NCBI RefSeq assembly: GCF_011762225.1
Contig: NZ_JAASQI010000003.1
Span: forward strand, 496,001 to 560,000
Direction of reading: 5' to 3'
Source of the DNA: Pseudochelatococcus lubricantis
GTDB taxonomy: Bacteria; Pseudomonadota; Alphaproteobacteria; Rhizobiales; Beijerinckiaceae
DNA: 64,000 bases
In this document: in pieces, positions 40,659 through 48,999 of the stretch
Layout of the letters: the number at the start of each line of letters is the position of its first letter
Numbering within the stretch: the first letter of the stretch is position 1
The notes under the pieces: model-generated
Seen by the model: only the letters and a program-made list of their open reading frames with translations
What the model was told of the DNA's origin: nothing
Databases searched by the model: none
Program-made: the position numbers and the translations under genes

Positions 40659-41648
40659 TCAGGCGCGTTCGGCTTCCCGCGGTCCGAACGCGATGGCACT
40701 GCGGTTGACGACCAGCGAGGGATCCAGGCGGCCGTTAAAGAAGGCGATGATATTGTCCGCCGCCGAAATGGCCATCCGTTCCGCGCATTCCTGCGTCAAG
40801 CCGGCCGAATGCGGGCTTAGAACCACCCTGTCCGAAGCCAGCAGAGGGTTCGCGGCGGCGGGCGGTTCGCTTGCGAAAACATCGAGCCCGGCTCCGCCCA
40901 CGTGGCCGCTCGCCAGCGCGGCCGCAAGCGCGTGCTCGTCGATCAGCCCGCCACGGGCGGTGTTGATCACGAGGGCGCCCCGTTTCAGGAGCGCGAGTTC
41001 CCGCGCGCCAAGCAGCGGCTTGTTGCCGGAAAGCGGCACATGCACCGTCACCACATCCGCCACGCCCAGGGCGGCCGCCAGCTCCGTGGCGGCCAGATAG
41101 CCTTCCGCGGCGATGTGACCGGCATCGACGAAGGGATCGTGCACGCGCACGCTCATGCCGAAGGCGGCGGAAAGACGCGCAACCGCGCGGCCGATCCGCC
41201 CGAAGCCGACGACGAGCACGGACTTGCCCAACAGCTCGGTGGCCTGCAGGCTGTTGCGGAACGACCACTGCCCCGCCCGAGTCGCGGCATCGTAGGCGAC
41301 GGTGCGATGCGCGACGGACAGCATCAGCATCAGCGTATGTTCCGCCACCGAGGCCGAATTCACGTCGCCGACGATGGCGAGCGGGATGCCGCGCTCATTG
41401 AGCGCCTCCACGTCGACCGCATCGTAGCCGACGCCGTGCCGCGAGACGATCTTCAGCCCCGGCGCCTGCGCGATCAGTGCCCCCGGCAGCGGCTGGGTGC
41501 GGATGAGGATGGCGTCGGCCGCGCCGACAAAAGGCGCGAAGGCTTCCGTCGATACCTCGTCGACAACCTCGAAAGTGATGCCCGGCGCCTGGCGCAGCCG
41601 CTCGACGCCCGAAGCGTGAATGCGGCCGGCAACGAGAACATGCGGCAT
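40659..41648 (-). CDS. D-isomer-specific 2-hydroxyacid dehydrogenase
   Basis: 329 aa NAD(P)-dependent enzyme. Rossmann motif VLVVGFGRIGRAVAR near residue 148, catalytic Arg in INTARGGLIDE near 232, Glu near 260 and the His of SPHSAGLT near 283. The family interconverts 2-hydroxy and 2-keto acids. GGAGG precedes the ATG, which is one base after the HpcH stop. It could reduce a 2-keto product of the aldolase step or process a 2-hydroxy acid; the scheme proposed for this cluster does not need it, so its role is open. Confidence 0.9.
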   Translation of the reverse strand: MPHVLVAGRIHASGVERLRQAPGITFEVVDEVSTEAFAPFVGAADAILIRTQPLPGALIAQAPGLKIVSRHGVGYDAVDVEALNERGIPLAIVGDVNSASVAEHTLMLMLSVAHRTVAYDAATRAGQWSFRNSLQATELLGKSVLVVGFGRIGRAVARLSAAFGMSVRVHDPFVDAGHIAAEGYLAATELAAALGVADVVTVHVPLSGNKPLLGARELALLKRGALVINTARGGLIDEHALAAALASGHVGGAGLDVFASEPPAAANPLLASDRVVLSPHSAGLTQECAERMAISAADNIIAFFNGRLDPSLVVNRSAIAFGPREAERA

Positions 41649-41649
41649 G

Positions 41650-42468
41650 TCAGTATCCTCCCTGCGCCTGCTTCCCGCCGGCCGTTTCACCCTCGCCGAC
41701 GCTTCGGCGGAAGGCGGCAAGACTTTCCCCGGCCGCGCCCGCGAGCAGCCGCACGTCGTTGGAGATGGTCACGAGATCGAAGCCCCAGCCCACGGCCTTG
41801 CTCGCGTAAGCAGCGGAGCCATTGTGCAGCCCGGCGCGGATGCCGGCGGAATGGGCGGTGTCAAGAATGTGCCGGATGGCGTCCACGACCTCGGGCTCCT
41901 CACGGTCGAAGCCGGTGCGGTACTTGCGCCCCGTCAGCCCCAGCGTCAGATCGGCCGGGCCGATATAGACGCCGTCGAGCCCCGGCGTGGCGACGATCGC
42001 CTCCAGATTGTTGACGGCTTCGCCGGTCTCGATCATGGCGAAGCAGAGGATTTCCCGGTCGGCGTGCTGGCCGTAGTCCGCGCCGGCGGCGAACAGCGCC
42101 CGCGTCGGGCCGAAGGAGCGCACGCCGACCGGCGGATAGCGCACGTAGGAGACGAGCCGCGCCGCCTCCTCCGGCGTATTGATCATGGGGCAGATGATGC
42201 CGTGGGCGCCGGCGTCCAGCACCTTCATGATATCGCCGGGGTCGAGCCACGGCACCCGCGCCATCAGGGCGGCGTCGCTCGCGCGCATCGCCTGCAACAT
42301 GGCGCCCGCCGCCTCCAGCCCGACGAAGCCGTGCTGCAGGTCGATCGTGACCGAGTCATAGCCCTGTGCCGCCATGATTTCCGCGACGAAGGGCGAGGCG
42401 ATGGACAGCCAGCCGTTGGCGACCGCCTGGCCGGCCGCCCATTTTTCCCGAACCGGATTCCTGAACAT
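41650..42468 (-). CDS. HpcH/HpaI family class II aldolase
   Basis: 272 aa. The family splits 4-hydroxy-2-keto acids to pyruvate and an aldehyde using a divalent metal. Active-site segments: TIDLQHGFVG with the general-base His near residue 46 (a Gln stands where many members have Glu), ARVPWLDPGDIMK with the Arg, and metal ligands in FAMIETGEAV and GPADLTLGL. AAGGA precedes the ATG. The gene lies between an aldehyde dehydrogenase and a hydroxyacid dehydrogenase. A 4-hydroxy-2-oxoadipate substrate would give pyruvate and malonate semialdehyde. Confidence 0.9.
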   Translation of the reverse strand: MFRNPVREKWAAGQAVANGWLSIASPFVAEIMAAQGYDSVTIDLQHGFVGLEAAGAMLQAMRASDAALMARVPWLDPGDIMKVLDAGAHGIICPMINTPEEAARLVSYVRYPPVGVRSFGPTRALFAAGADYGQHADREILCFAMIETGEAVNNLEAIVATPGLDGVYIGPADLTLGLTGRKYRTGFDREEPEVVDAIRHILDTAHSAGIRAGLHNGSAAYASKAVGWGFDLVTISNDVRLLAGAAGESLAAFRRSVGEGETAGGKQAQGGY

Positions 42469-42479
42469 GGGCGTATCCT

Positions 42480-43916
42480 TCAGAAAGCGACCTGCGACAG
42501 CTTGATATTCAGGAAGTCGTGGATGCCCTCGCTGCCCCCTTCCCGGCCCATGCCGCTCAGCTTGATGCCGCCGAACGGCGCCTCCGCCGCCGCCAGCGCG
42601 AAGCTGTTGACGCCGACCATGCCGGCCTCGATGCCGGCCACGGCTTCGCGCGCACGCGCCGCGCTCTGCGTGAAGACATAGGCCGCAAGGCCGAAGCCGC
42701 CTGCATTGGCGCGGGCATAGACCTCGTCCGCGCTACCGAAGGGCGTGATCGCCGCGATGGGGCCGAAGTTCTCTTCCGCCAGCGCTTTCGCGTCGTCCGG
42801 CACGTCCTTCAACACAGTCGGCTCGAAGAAGTAGCCGCCGCTGCCGTCCTGCAGGCGCTTGCCGCCCGTGAGCAGCTTCGCACCGCGCTTCTGCGCGTCC
42901 GCGACGACGGCCTCGATGGCCTCCAGCCGGCGCAGGTTGATGATGGGGCCCATCTCGGACGTTTCGTCAAGGCCATGCCCGACTTTCAGGGCCGCCGCGC
43001 GCCGCGCGAACTCGTCCGTGAACCGTTCGTAGAGGGACTCGTGGATATAGAAACGGTCCGGACTGACGCAAACCTGCCCGGCATTGGCGTATTTCGTCGG
43101 CACAGCAAGATCGAGCAGCCTGTCGAAATCGGCATCGTCGAAGGCGACGAGCGGTGCGTTGCCGCCGAGTTCCATGCTGAGCCGCTTCACCGTCTCCGCC
43201 GAGTCGCGGATCATCTGCTGACCCACCGCGGTGGACCCGGTCAGCGTGATCTTGCGGACATCAGGAGATTCGACAAGGGTTTGATATGTTGTGGACGTCG
43301 GTCCAGCGACGAGGCCGACCACGCCCGCCGGAATGCCCGCTTCGCGTATGCAATCGATGATGACCATGGCGCTGCCCGGCGTCTCGCTGGAGGGGCGCAC
43401 GATGACGGAACAGCCGGCGGCGAGCGCCGGCGCGACCTTGCGGGCCACCAGAACAGCCGGAAAATTCCATGCCGTGAAAGCAGCCACGATGCCCACGGGC
43501 TCGTGGTGGACCTCGATGCGCCCGCCCGGCGCGCGGCTTTCGACGATACGCCCGTAGATACGGCGCGCCTCTTCCGCGTACCAGCGGAACTGGTCCGTCG
43601 ACAGCCCCCATTCCCGGCGCGACTGGGCAAGCGGCTTGCCCGTCTCCAGCGTGATGATGCGCTCGGCCTCTTCAGCGCGCGCGATCATGCGGTCCGCCAC
43701 GGCATGCAGCGCATCGGCCCGCGCCCACGCCGGCGTCGACCGCCAGACCTGCAGCCCCGCCCCGGCGGCGGCGATCGCCTCCTGAACATCGGCCACGCCC
43801 GCCGCCGGCACGGAGCCGATGACGGTCCCCTTGCCGGGATCCTGCACCTCGATGACGCCCTCGCCGCCCACGGAGCGCCAGCCGCCGTCGATGAAAAGCC
43901 CGAAATTTTCATACAT
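42480..43916 (-). CDS. NAD(P)-dependent aldehyde dehydrogenase, GabD-like
   Basis: 478 aa aldehyde dehydrogenase superfamily enzyme. Cofactor motif TAWNFPAVLVARKVAPALAAG, general-base Glu in SMELGGNAP near residue 253 and catalytic Cys in NAGQVCVSPDRFY near 287. The closest subgroup by eye is succinate-semialdehyde/ketoglutarate-semialdehyde dehydrogenase. The ATG at 43916 follows GAGGA; the earlier ATG at 43955 is not supported. It is the first gene of the six-gene operon. In this setting a sugar-derived aldehyde such as 5-deoxyglucuronate is a plausible substrate, which is an inference. Confidence 0.9.
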   Translation of the reverse strand: MYENFGLFIDGGWRSVGGEGVIEVQDPGKGTVIGSVPAAGVADVQEAIAAAGAGLQVWRSTPAWARADALHAVADRMIARAEEAERIITLETGKPLAQSRREWGLSTDQFRWYAEEARRIYGRIVESRAPGGRIEVHHEPVGIVAAFTAWNFPAVLVARKVAPALAAGCSVIVRPSSETPGSAMVIIDCIREAGIPAGVVGLVAGPTSTTYQTLVESPDVRKITLTGSTAVGQQMIRDSAETVKRLSMELGGNAPLVAFDDADFDRLLDLAVPTKYANAGQVCVSPDRFYIHESLYERFTDEFARRAAALKVGHGLDETSEMGPIINLRRLEAIEAVVADAQKRGAKLLTGGKRLQDGSGGYFFEPTVLKDVPDDAKALAEENFGPIAAITPFGSADEVYARANAGGFGLAAYVFTQSAARAREAVAGIEAGMVGVNSFALAAAEAPFGGIKLSGMGREGGSEGIHDFLNIKLSQVAF

Positions 43917-43962
43917 GCGTATTTCCTCACCCTGGGGCTGGCGTTCCGACGCCATCCACGCT

Positions 43963-43976
43963 GCAACTTTTGTTGC
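43963..43976. promoter_or_regulatory. Perfect RpiR-type operator in the aldehyde dehydrogenase leader
   Basis: GCAA-CTTTTG-TTGC, a perfect inverted repeat, 47 bp upstream of the aldehyde dehydrogenase start and about 155 bp downstream of its predicted transcription start. A repressor bound here could act as a roadblock, or it may mark a second, nearer promoter. Confidence 0.65.
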
Positions 43977-44116
43977 GTTTATTCGTTATGTCGCTAGAGT
44001 CGATGCAAAGTGCTTTCCCAACCAGCTTGAATCGGGGGCAAAAACGGTGGACTTCGGGATCGTCAGCCACCCGCCAAAGGGGTGCCATTCCTGATGCGTC
44101 GTCGCGATAGCGCTTT

Positions 44117-44159
44117 GCAATAAAAATTGTCCATTGATTTATTTCGCAACAATTATTCT
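44117..44159. promoter_or_regulatory. Pair of RpiR-type operators, 29 bp apart, on the aldehyde dehydrogenase promoter
   Basis: GCAA-TAAAAA-TTGT (44117-44130, one mismatch) and GCAA-CAATTA-TTCT (44146-44159, two mismatches) start exactly 29 bp apart. On the minus strand the first lies at the transcription start and the second between -35 and -10. A further one-mismatch copy, GCAA-TAAATC-GTGC, is at 44177-44190 on the regulator's side. The 373-bp gap 43917-44289 holds only these sites and promoters, no gene. Confidence 0.65.
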
Positions 44160-44166
44160 ATGTCAA
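44138..44166 (-). promoter_or_regulatory. Sigma-70 type promoter of the six-gene operon
   Basis: On the minus strand a perfect TTGACA (complement of 44161-44166), 17-bp spacer and AATAAA (complement of 44138-44143, 4 of 6 to consensus). The transcript would start near 44131, leaving a leader of about 215 nt before the aldehyde dehydrogenase. Confidence 0.65.
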
Positions 44167-44289
44167 GCCATTTCATGCAATAAATCGTGCACGGGACATC
44201 CGTAACCCGCGACGGCGTCCGGCTTCGTCCGGTTCCCCTCCCTTCCGGCGCATTCCCGTCGTGCGTCGCCGAGCATGAAGAGCAGAACC

Positions 44290-45201
44290 ATGGCCAGGAA
44301 AGACAAGAACATCGCGAACCAGGTGCCCGGCAACTACGAGGGGGTCGTCAACCTGATCACGCAGGAATACGCGAATCTCTCGGCCGGCTTCCAGCAAATC
44401 GCCCGTTTTCTCACGCAAAATCCCAACAGCGTCGCGCTGGAATCGATCAACACGCTCGCGGCCAAGTGCGGCACCCATCCGTCGAGCCTCGTGCGTTTTG
44501 CGCAGCATTTCGGCTTTTCCGGTTTCAAACACCTGCAATCGGTGTTCCAGACCCGCATCGCTACCGCCGCGCCGGGCTTTCAGGAGCGCATCCGGGCGCT
44601 GGAGAGCGAGTTGTCCCGGTATTCGAGCGCCGGCAACCTCGAACATTTCCATGCGCTCGTCGTGCGCGACATCGCCGCCCTGCAGGATCTGCTGGAGACC
44701 GTGAGCGGGGAGAATCTCGAACAGGCGGCGAAGCTGCTCGCCGGGGCTGACACCGTCTATATCGCAGGGCAATTGCGGTCCGAGCCGATCGCCTCGCTGC
44801 TGCGCTATCTGCTCACCATGCTGCACCGGCGCGTGGTGCTGCTCGATCCCTCGGGCGGGCTCGCGACCGAAATGGCGGCGACGATGACGCAGCGGGACGT
44901 GCTCGTCGCCATCGCCTTCCGGCACTATGCGAAGGAGGTGGTTACCATCGCCGAATCGGCAGCCGCGCGCGCGGTGCCGCTGGTGGCGCTGACGGACAGC
45001 CAGTTGTCGCCGCTCGCCAAGGATGCCGATGTGCTGTTCACCATCGCGGAAGACGAATACACTTTCTCCCGCTCGCTGGCCGCACCCATGTGCCTCATCC
45101 AGTCCATCGCCACCGCGACGGCCATCCGCCTGCAGCCGAATGCCGCGCAGACGCCGCGCATTCCCACGGTGACCGAGGGCATCATGCGCAAGAAGAGATA
45201 A
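44290..45201 (+). CDS. RpiR family regulator, IolR-like repressor of the inositol-type genes
   Basis: 303 aa. N-terminal HTH (residues about 15-80: YANLSAGFQQIARFLTQNP, then INTLAAKCGTHPSSLVRFAQHFGFSGFKHLQ) and a C-terminal SIS sugar-isomerase domain (about 125-280, with AGADTVYIAGQLRSEPIASLL) that would sense a sugar phosphate or keto-cyclitol. The ATG at 44290 has GAAGAG upstream; the ATG at 44275 has none. It sits between the two divergent operons and is surrounded by GCAA-N6-TTGC sites, which have the same spacing as the rhizobial IolR motif GGAA-N6-TTCC as I recall it. Confidence 0.88.
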   Translation: MARKDKNIANQVPGNYEGVVNLITQEYANLSAGFQQIARFLTQNPNSVALESINTLAAKCGTHPSSLVRFAQHFGFSGFKHLQSVFQTRIATAAPGFQERIRALESELSRYSSAGNLEHFHALVVRDIAALQDLLETVSGENLEQAAKLLAGADTVYIAGQLRSEPIASLLRYLLTMLHRRVVLLDPSGGLATEMAATMTQRDVLVAIAFRHYAKEVVTIAESAAARAVPLVALTDSQLSPLAKDADVLFTIAEDEYTFSRSLAAPMCLIQSIATATAIRLQPNAAQTPRIPTVTEGIMRKKR

Positions 45202-45245
45202 AAACCCATATATATCAATGCATTCATAAAACATTATTGTGAACT

Positions 45246-45288
45246 GCAATTTTTCTTGCGATTGAATAATATCTGCAATATAAATTTC
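45246..45288. promoter_or_regulatory. Pair of RpiR-type operators, 29 bp apart, on the iolD promoter
   Basis: GCAA-TTTTTC-TTGC (45246-45259, perfect half-sites) and GCAA-TATAAA-TTTC (45275-45288, one mismatch) start exactly 29 bp apart. The first covers the -35 box and the second the -10 box of the iolD promoter. Confidence 0.7.
45256..45284 (+). promoter_or_regulatory. Sigma-70 type promoter of the iolD operon
   Basis: TTGCGA (45256-45261), exactly 17 bp, TATAAA (45279-45284). Transcription would start near 45291, about 48 nt before the iolD ATG. Repressor sites overlap both boxes. Confidence 0.7.
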
Positions 45289-45338
45289 ATAGCACAGACG
45301 TCGGAAAGGCGTCGGCAGTCCTGGGAGGGACCCACTCC

Positions 45339-47180
45339 ATGTCAACGGTTCGTCTCACCACGGCGCAGGCCCTGGTGCGCTATCTCTGCGCGCAGCACAC
45401 GCTGGTCGACGGAGAAAAAGTTCCCCTGTTTCCCGGCGTTTTCGCCATCTTCGGCCACGGAAACGTCACCTGCCTTTCGGAGGCGCTGGAGGCGGTGCAG
45501 GACAAGCTGCCGACGTGGCGCGCGCAGAACGAGCAATCCATGGCGCTCGCTGCCATCGGCTTCGCGAAGGCGCAGCGCCGCCGGCAGATCATGGTCGCCA
45601 CCTCGTCCATCGGCCCCGGCGCGCTGAACATGGTGACGGCGGCTGGCCTCGCGCACGCAAACCGCCTGCCGGTGCTGCTGCTCGCCGGCGATACGTTCGT
45701 CAACCGGCGGCCCGACCCGGTGATGCAGCAGGTCGAGCACTTCGGCAACCCCACCGTCAACGTCAACGACGCCTTCAAGGCCGTGACCCGCTACTGGGAC
45801 CGCATCGTCCATCCCGAGCAGATCGTCTCCTCCCTGCCCCAGGCGGTGGCAACGCTGCTCGACCCTGCCGACTGCGGCCCCGCCTTCATCGCCCTGCCGC
45901 AGGACGTGCAGGAAATCGCCTGGGACTATCCCGAAGCGTTCTTCGCCGAGACCGTCCACGCCATTCCCCGCCCGCGTCCGGATCGGGAGCGTCTCGCACA
46001 GGCCATCGACCTGCTGAAATCCGCGAAGCGGCCGCTGATCATCTCGGGCGGCGGCGTCCGCTATTCCGGCGCGGAGAAGGCGCTGGCGGACTTTGCCGCG
46101 CGCCACGGCATTCCCCTCTGCGAGACTATCGCCGGCAAGGGCGCGGTCGCTCACGATCATCCCGCCCATGTCGGCCCTGTCGGTATCCTCGGCTCCACCT
46201 CCGCCAACGCGCTCGCGGCAGAGGCCGATGTCGTGATCGCGGTGGGCACCCGCCTGATGGATTTCGTCACCGGATCGTGGTCGGTCTTCGCGCCGGATGC
46301 CCGCTTCCTGTCGATCAACACCGCGCGATGGGACGCGACCAAGCATCGGGCTCTCGCGGTCGTGGGCGATGCACTCGAAACAATCGCCGAGCTTGAGGCC
46401 GCCATCGGTGGCTGGACGGCGGACGGCGGCTGGACGCAAAAGGGCCGGGACGAGTTCGCCCGCTGGAATGCGGCACTCGACGATTTCCAGCGTCCGACCA
46501 ACACGCCTGTCCCCACCTACGCGCAAGTCGTCGGCGTCGTGAATACGCATGCGGGTGAGCGCGACCTGCTGATCACCGCCGCCGGCGGCCTGCCGGGAGA
46601 AGCGGTGAAGAACTGGCGCGTGAAGGAGCCGAATACCTTCGATTGCGAGTTCGGTTTTTCCTGCATGGGTTACGAGATCGCCGCCGGCTGGGGCGCGGCC
46701 ATGGCCGACCCGAGCCGCACGCCCGTCGTGATGATCGGCGACGGCACGTACATGATGATGAACTCCGAAATCTATTCGTCCGTTCTGTCGGGACACAAGT
46801 TCATCCTCATCGTCTGCGACAACGGCGGTTACGCCGTCATCAACCGCCTCCAGAACGCCAAAGGCGTGACGTCGTTCAACAATCTGCTCAAGGATTGCCG
46901 CGTCAAGGAGCTGTTCGGGGTCGATTTCGCGGCTCACGCACGTTCCATGGGCGCGCTGACGCGCCACGTCGAAAGCCTCGCGGAACTCGGCGAAGCCCTG
47001 GAATGGGCGAAGACGACCGACCGCACCACGGTGCTGACCATCGTCACGGACGCCTTCACCTGGACTCCCGGCGATGCGTGGTGGGATGTCGGCGTGCCGC
47101 AGGTCAGCCCGCATGAAAGCGTCCGCGAGGCGTCGCGCCAGCAGACCGAGGCGCGCACGCGGCAGCGCGTCGGCGTCTGA
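45339..47180 (+). CDS. iolD: 3D-(3,5/4)-trihydroxycyclohexane-1,2-dione hydrolase (thiamine diphosphate enzyme)
   Basis: 613 aa TPP enzyme that opens the diketo-inositol ring to 5-deoxy-D-glucuronate. IolD-specific stretches include GVFAIFGHGNVTCLSEAL, EQSMALAAIGFAKAQ (with the cofactor-activating Glu) and GDTFVNRRPDPVMQQVEHF; the TPP motif is GDGTYMMMNSEIYSSVLSG, about residues 467-485. GGGAGGG precedes the ATG at normal distance. It heads the plus-strand operon and has a promoter covered by two putative repressor sites. The next step in the standard pathway, IolB, is not encoded in the window. Confidence 0.95.
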   Translation: MSTVRLTTAQALVRYLCAQHTLVDGEKVPLFPGVFAIFGHGNVTCLSEALEAVQDKLPTWRAQNEQSMALAAIGFAKAQRRRQIMVATSSIGPGALNMVTAAGLAHANRLPVLLLAGDTFVNRRPDPVMQQVEHFGNPTVNVNDAFKAVTRYWDRIVHPEQIVSSLPQAVATLLDPADCGPAFIALPQDVQEIAWDYPEAFFAETVHAIPRPRPDRERLAQAIDLLKSAKRPLIISGGGVRYSGAEKALADFAARHGIPLCETIAGKGAVAHDHPAHVGPVGILGSTSANALAAEADVVIAVGTRLMDFVTGSWSVFAPDARFLSINTARWDATKHRALAVVGDALETIAELEAAIGGWTADGGWTQKGRDEFARWNAALDDFQRPTNTPVPTYAQVVGVVNTHAGERDLLITAAGGLPGEAVKNWRVKEPNTFDCEFGFSCMGYEIAAGWGAAMADPSRTPVVMIGDGTYMMMNSEIYSSVLSGHKFILIVCDNGGYAVINRLQNAKGVTSFNNLLKDCRVKELFGVDFAAHARSMGALTRHVESLAELGEALEWAKTTDRTTVLTIVTDAFTWTPGDAWWDVGVPQVSPHESVREASRQQTEARTRQRVGV

Positions 47181-47261
47181 CCCCGCCTTTCCTCTCCAGC
47201 CGTCCCGCGCAGCCGCGATGCGAAATCGCGCCCGCGAACTGCGCTTACAGGAACTGCATCC

Positions 47262-48176
47262 ATGAAAGCCAAACTCGCCATCGCCCCCATCGCCTGGTCC
47301 AACGACGATCTGCCGGAACTCGGCGGCGACACGCCCCTCGAAACCTGTCTGCGGGAAAGCCGCGCCGCTGGCTTCTCCGGCGTGGAGACGGGCGGCAAGT
47401 TTCCGAAGACCATCGCCGCGCTGCGCGATGAACTGACCGCGCACGACCTGCAACTCGCATCAGGCTGGTACTCCGGCACCGTCCTCGACGCGCCCGACGA
47501 CCTGTCGCAGGAAAAGGACAAGGTGGCCGGCCAGCTCGCGCTGTTCAGCGCGCTCGGCGCCGCGTGCCTCGCTTATGGCGAGACGGCGGGCACGATCCAG
47601 AACCGGCGCGAGGCGCCTCTCAACACGCGCCGCAGGTTGTCCGAAGATGAAATCCGCGTCTACGGCCGCCGCCTGACGCGCTTCGCCGAGCATTGCGCGG
47701 ACGCTGGCGTGCCGCTGGCCTTTCACCATCACATGGGCACGGCCATCGAATCCGAGCACGACGTCGACCTGCTGATGCAGCACACGGGCGAGGCCGTCGG
47801 CCTGCTCTACGACGCCGGCCATCTCGCCTTCGCCGGCGGCGACGTGCTGCGTGTGATCGAAAAGCACGGCAGCCGTATCGTCCACGTGCACGCCAAGGAC
47901 GTGCGCCTGCCGGTGATCGACAGCCTCGACAGGGGCCGGGATTCGTTCCTCGACGCGGTGCTCGCGGGTGCGTTCACGGTTCCGGGTGACGGATCTCTCG
48001 ATTTCGGCGCCATCGTCCGGCGCATCGCCGATACCGGATATGAGGGCTGGTTCGTGGTCGAGGCGGAGCAGGATCCCGCCAAGGCGCCGCCGGCCGAATA
48101 TGCCGTCAAGGGCTACGAGGCCCTTTCCCGGGCGCTGACCGGCGCCGGCTACACCATCGAGGGGCATGCAGCATGA
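47262..48176 (+). CDS. iolE: Inosose dehydratase
   Basis: 304 aa TIM-barrel enzyme that dehydrates 2-keto-myo-inositol to 3D-(3,5/4)-trihydroxycyclohexane-1,2-dione, the IolD substrate. The N-terminus IAPIAWSNDDLPELGGDTP is diagnostic of IolE; metal ligands lie in LAFHHHMGTAIES, YDAGHLAFAGGD and HVHAKDVR. It follows iolD by 81 bp with AGGA before the ATG, and its stop overlaps the next start (ATGA). Confidence 0.95.
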   Translation: MKAKLAIAPIAWSNDDLPELGGDTPLETCLRESRAAGFSGVETGGKFPKTIAALRDELTAHDLQLASGWYSGTVLDAPDDLSQEKDKVAGQLALFSALGAACLAYGETAGTIQNRREAPLNTRRRLSEDEIRVYGRRLTRFAEHCADAGVPLAFHHHMGTAIESEHDVDLLMQHTGEAVGLLYDAGHLAFAGGDVLRVIEKHGSRIVHVHAKDVRLPVIDSLDRGRDSFLDAVLAGAFTVPGDGSLDFGAIVRRIADTGYEGWFVVEAEQDPAKAPPAEYAVKGYEALSRALTGAGYTIEGHAA

Positions 48177-48982
48177 GCGCGCTGGAAGGAAAGATCGCCG
48201 TCGTCACCGGCGGTACCCAGGGGCTTGGCGCGGCCATCGCCACGCTCTTCGCCGACCGCGGCGCGCAGGGCATCGTCATCTGCGGCCGCTCGCGGGACAA
48301 GGGCGAGGCGAAGGCCGAGGCCATCGGCCGGCAGACCGGCGCGCGTGTCGTGTTCCAGCAGGCCGATCTCGGCAACGTCGAGGATTGCCGCGCCGTCATC
48401 GCCCGCGCGGACAGCGAATTCGGCCGCGTCGACGCGCTCGTCAACGCCGCCGCGCTGACGGATCGGGGCACGATCCTCGACACCTCGCCCGAGCTGTTCG
48501 ACGCCATGTTCGCCGTCAACGTGCGCGGGCCGTTCTTCCTGATGCAGGAGGCGCTGAAGCTGATGCGCCGGGAACAGACGGAAGGCACCGTCGTCAACAT
48601 CTGCTCGATGTCGGCGGAGGCCGGCCAGCCCTTCATCGCGGCCTATTGCAGCTCGAAGGGAGCGCTGGCGACCCTGACCCGCAACACGGCCTATGCGGTG
48701 CTGCGCAACCGCATCCGCGTCAACGCCCTCAACATCGGCTGGATGGCGTCGGACGGCGAGGACCGCATCCAGCGCGAATATCACGGCGCGGCGGACAACT
48801 GGCTGGAAGAAGCCGCCGCAGCCCAGCCTTTCGGCCGACTGATCGATCCGCGCGAGGTGGCGCGGGCCGTGGCCTTCCTGTCCAGCGCGGAATCGGGCCT
48901 GATGACCGGCAGCGTCGTCAACTACGACCAGTCCGTCTGGGCCGCCTACGACTCCGCGCCGGCCCCCGCCGCGCCCCTCTAG
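48173..48982 (+). CDS. Short-chain dehydrogenase/reductase
   Basis: 269 aa classical SDR. Cofactor motif VVTGGTQGLGAAIA near residue 12, NAAAL near 96, Ser in NICSMSAEAG near 145 and the catalytic YCSSK near 158. It is translationally coupled to iolE (4-bp overlap) and followed by an MFS carrier. It could interconvert a cyclitol, inosose or sugar; the substrate cannot be told. Its C-terminus (APAPAAPL) is a short Ala/Pro tail. Confidence 0.88.
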   Translation: MSALEGKIAVVTGGTQGLGAAIATLFADRGAQGIVICGRSRDKGEAKAEAIGRQTGARVVFQQADLGNVEDCRAVIARADSEFGRVDALVNAAALTDRGTILDTSPELFDAMFAVNVRGPFFLMQEALKLMRREQTEGTVVNICSMSAEAGQPFIAAYCSSKGALATLTRNTAYAVLRNRIRVNALNIGWMASDGEDRIQREYHGAADNWLEEAAAAQPFGRLIDPREVARAVAFLSSAESGLMTGSVVNYDQSVWAAYDSAPAPAAPL

Positions 48983-48999
48983 AATCGTCGGGGCGCATC

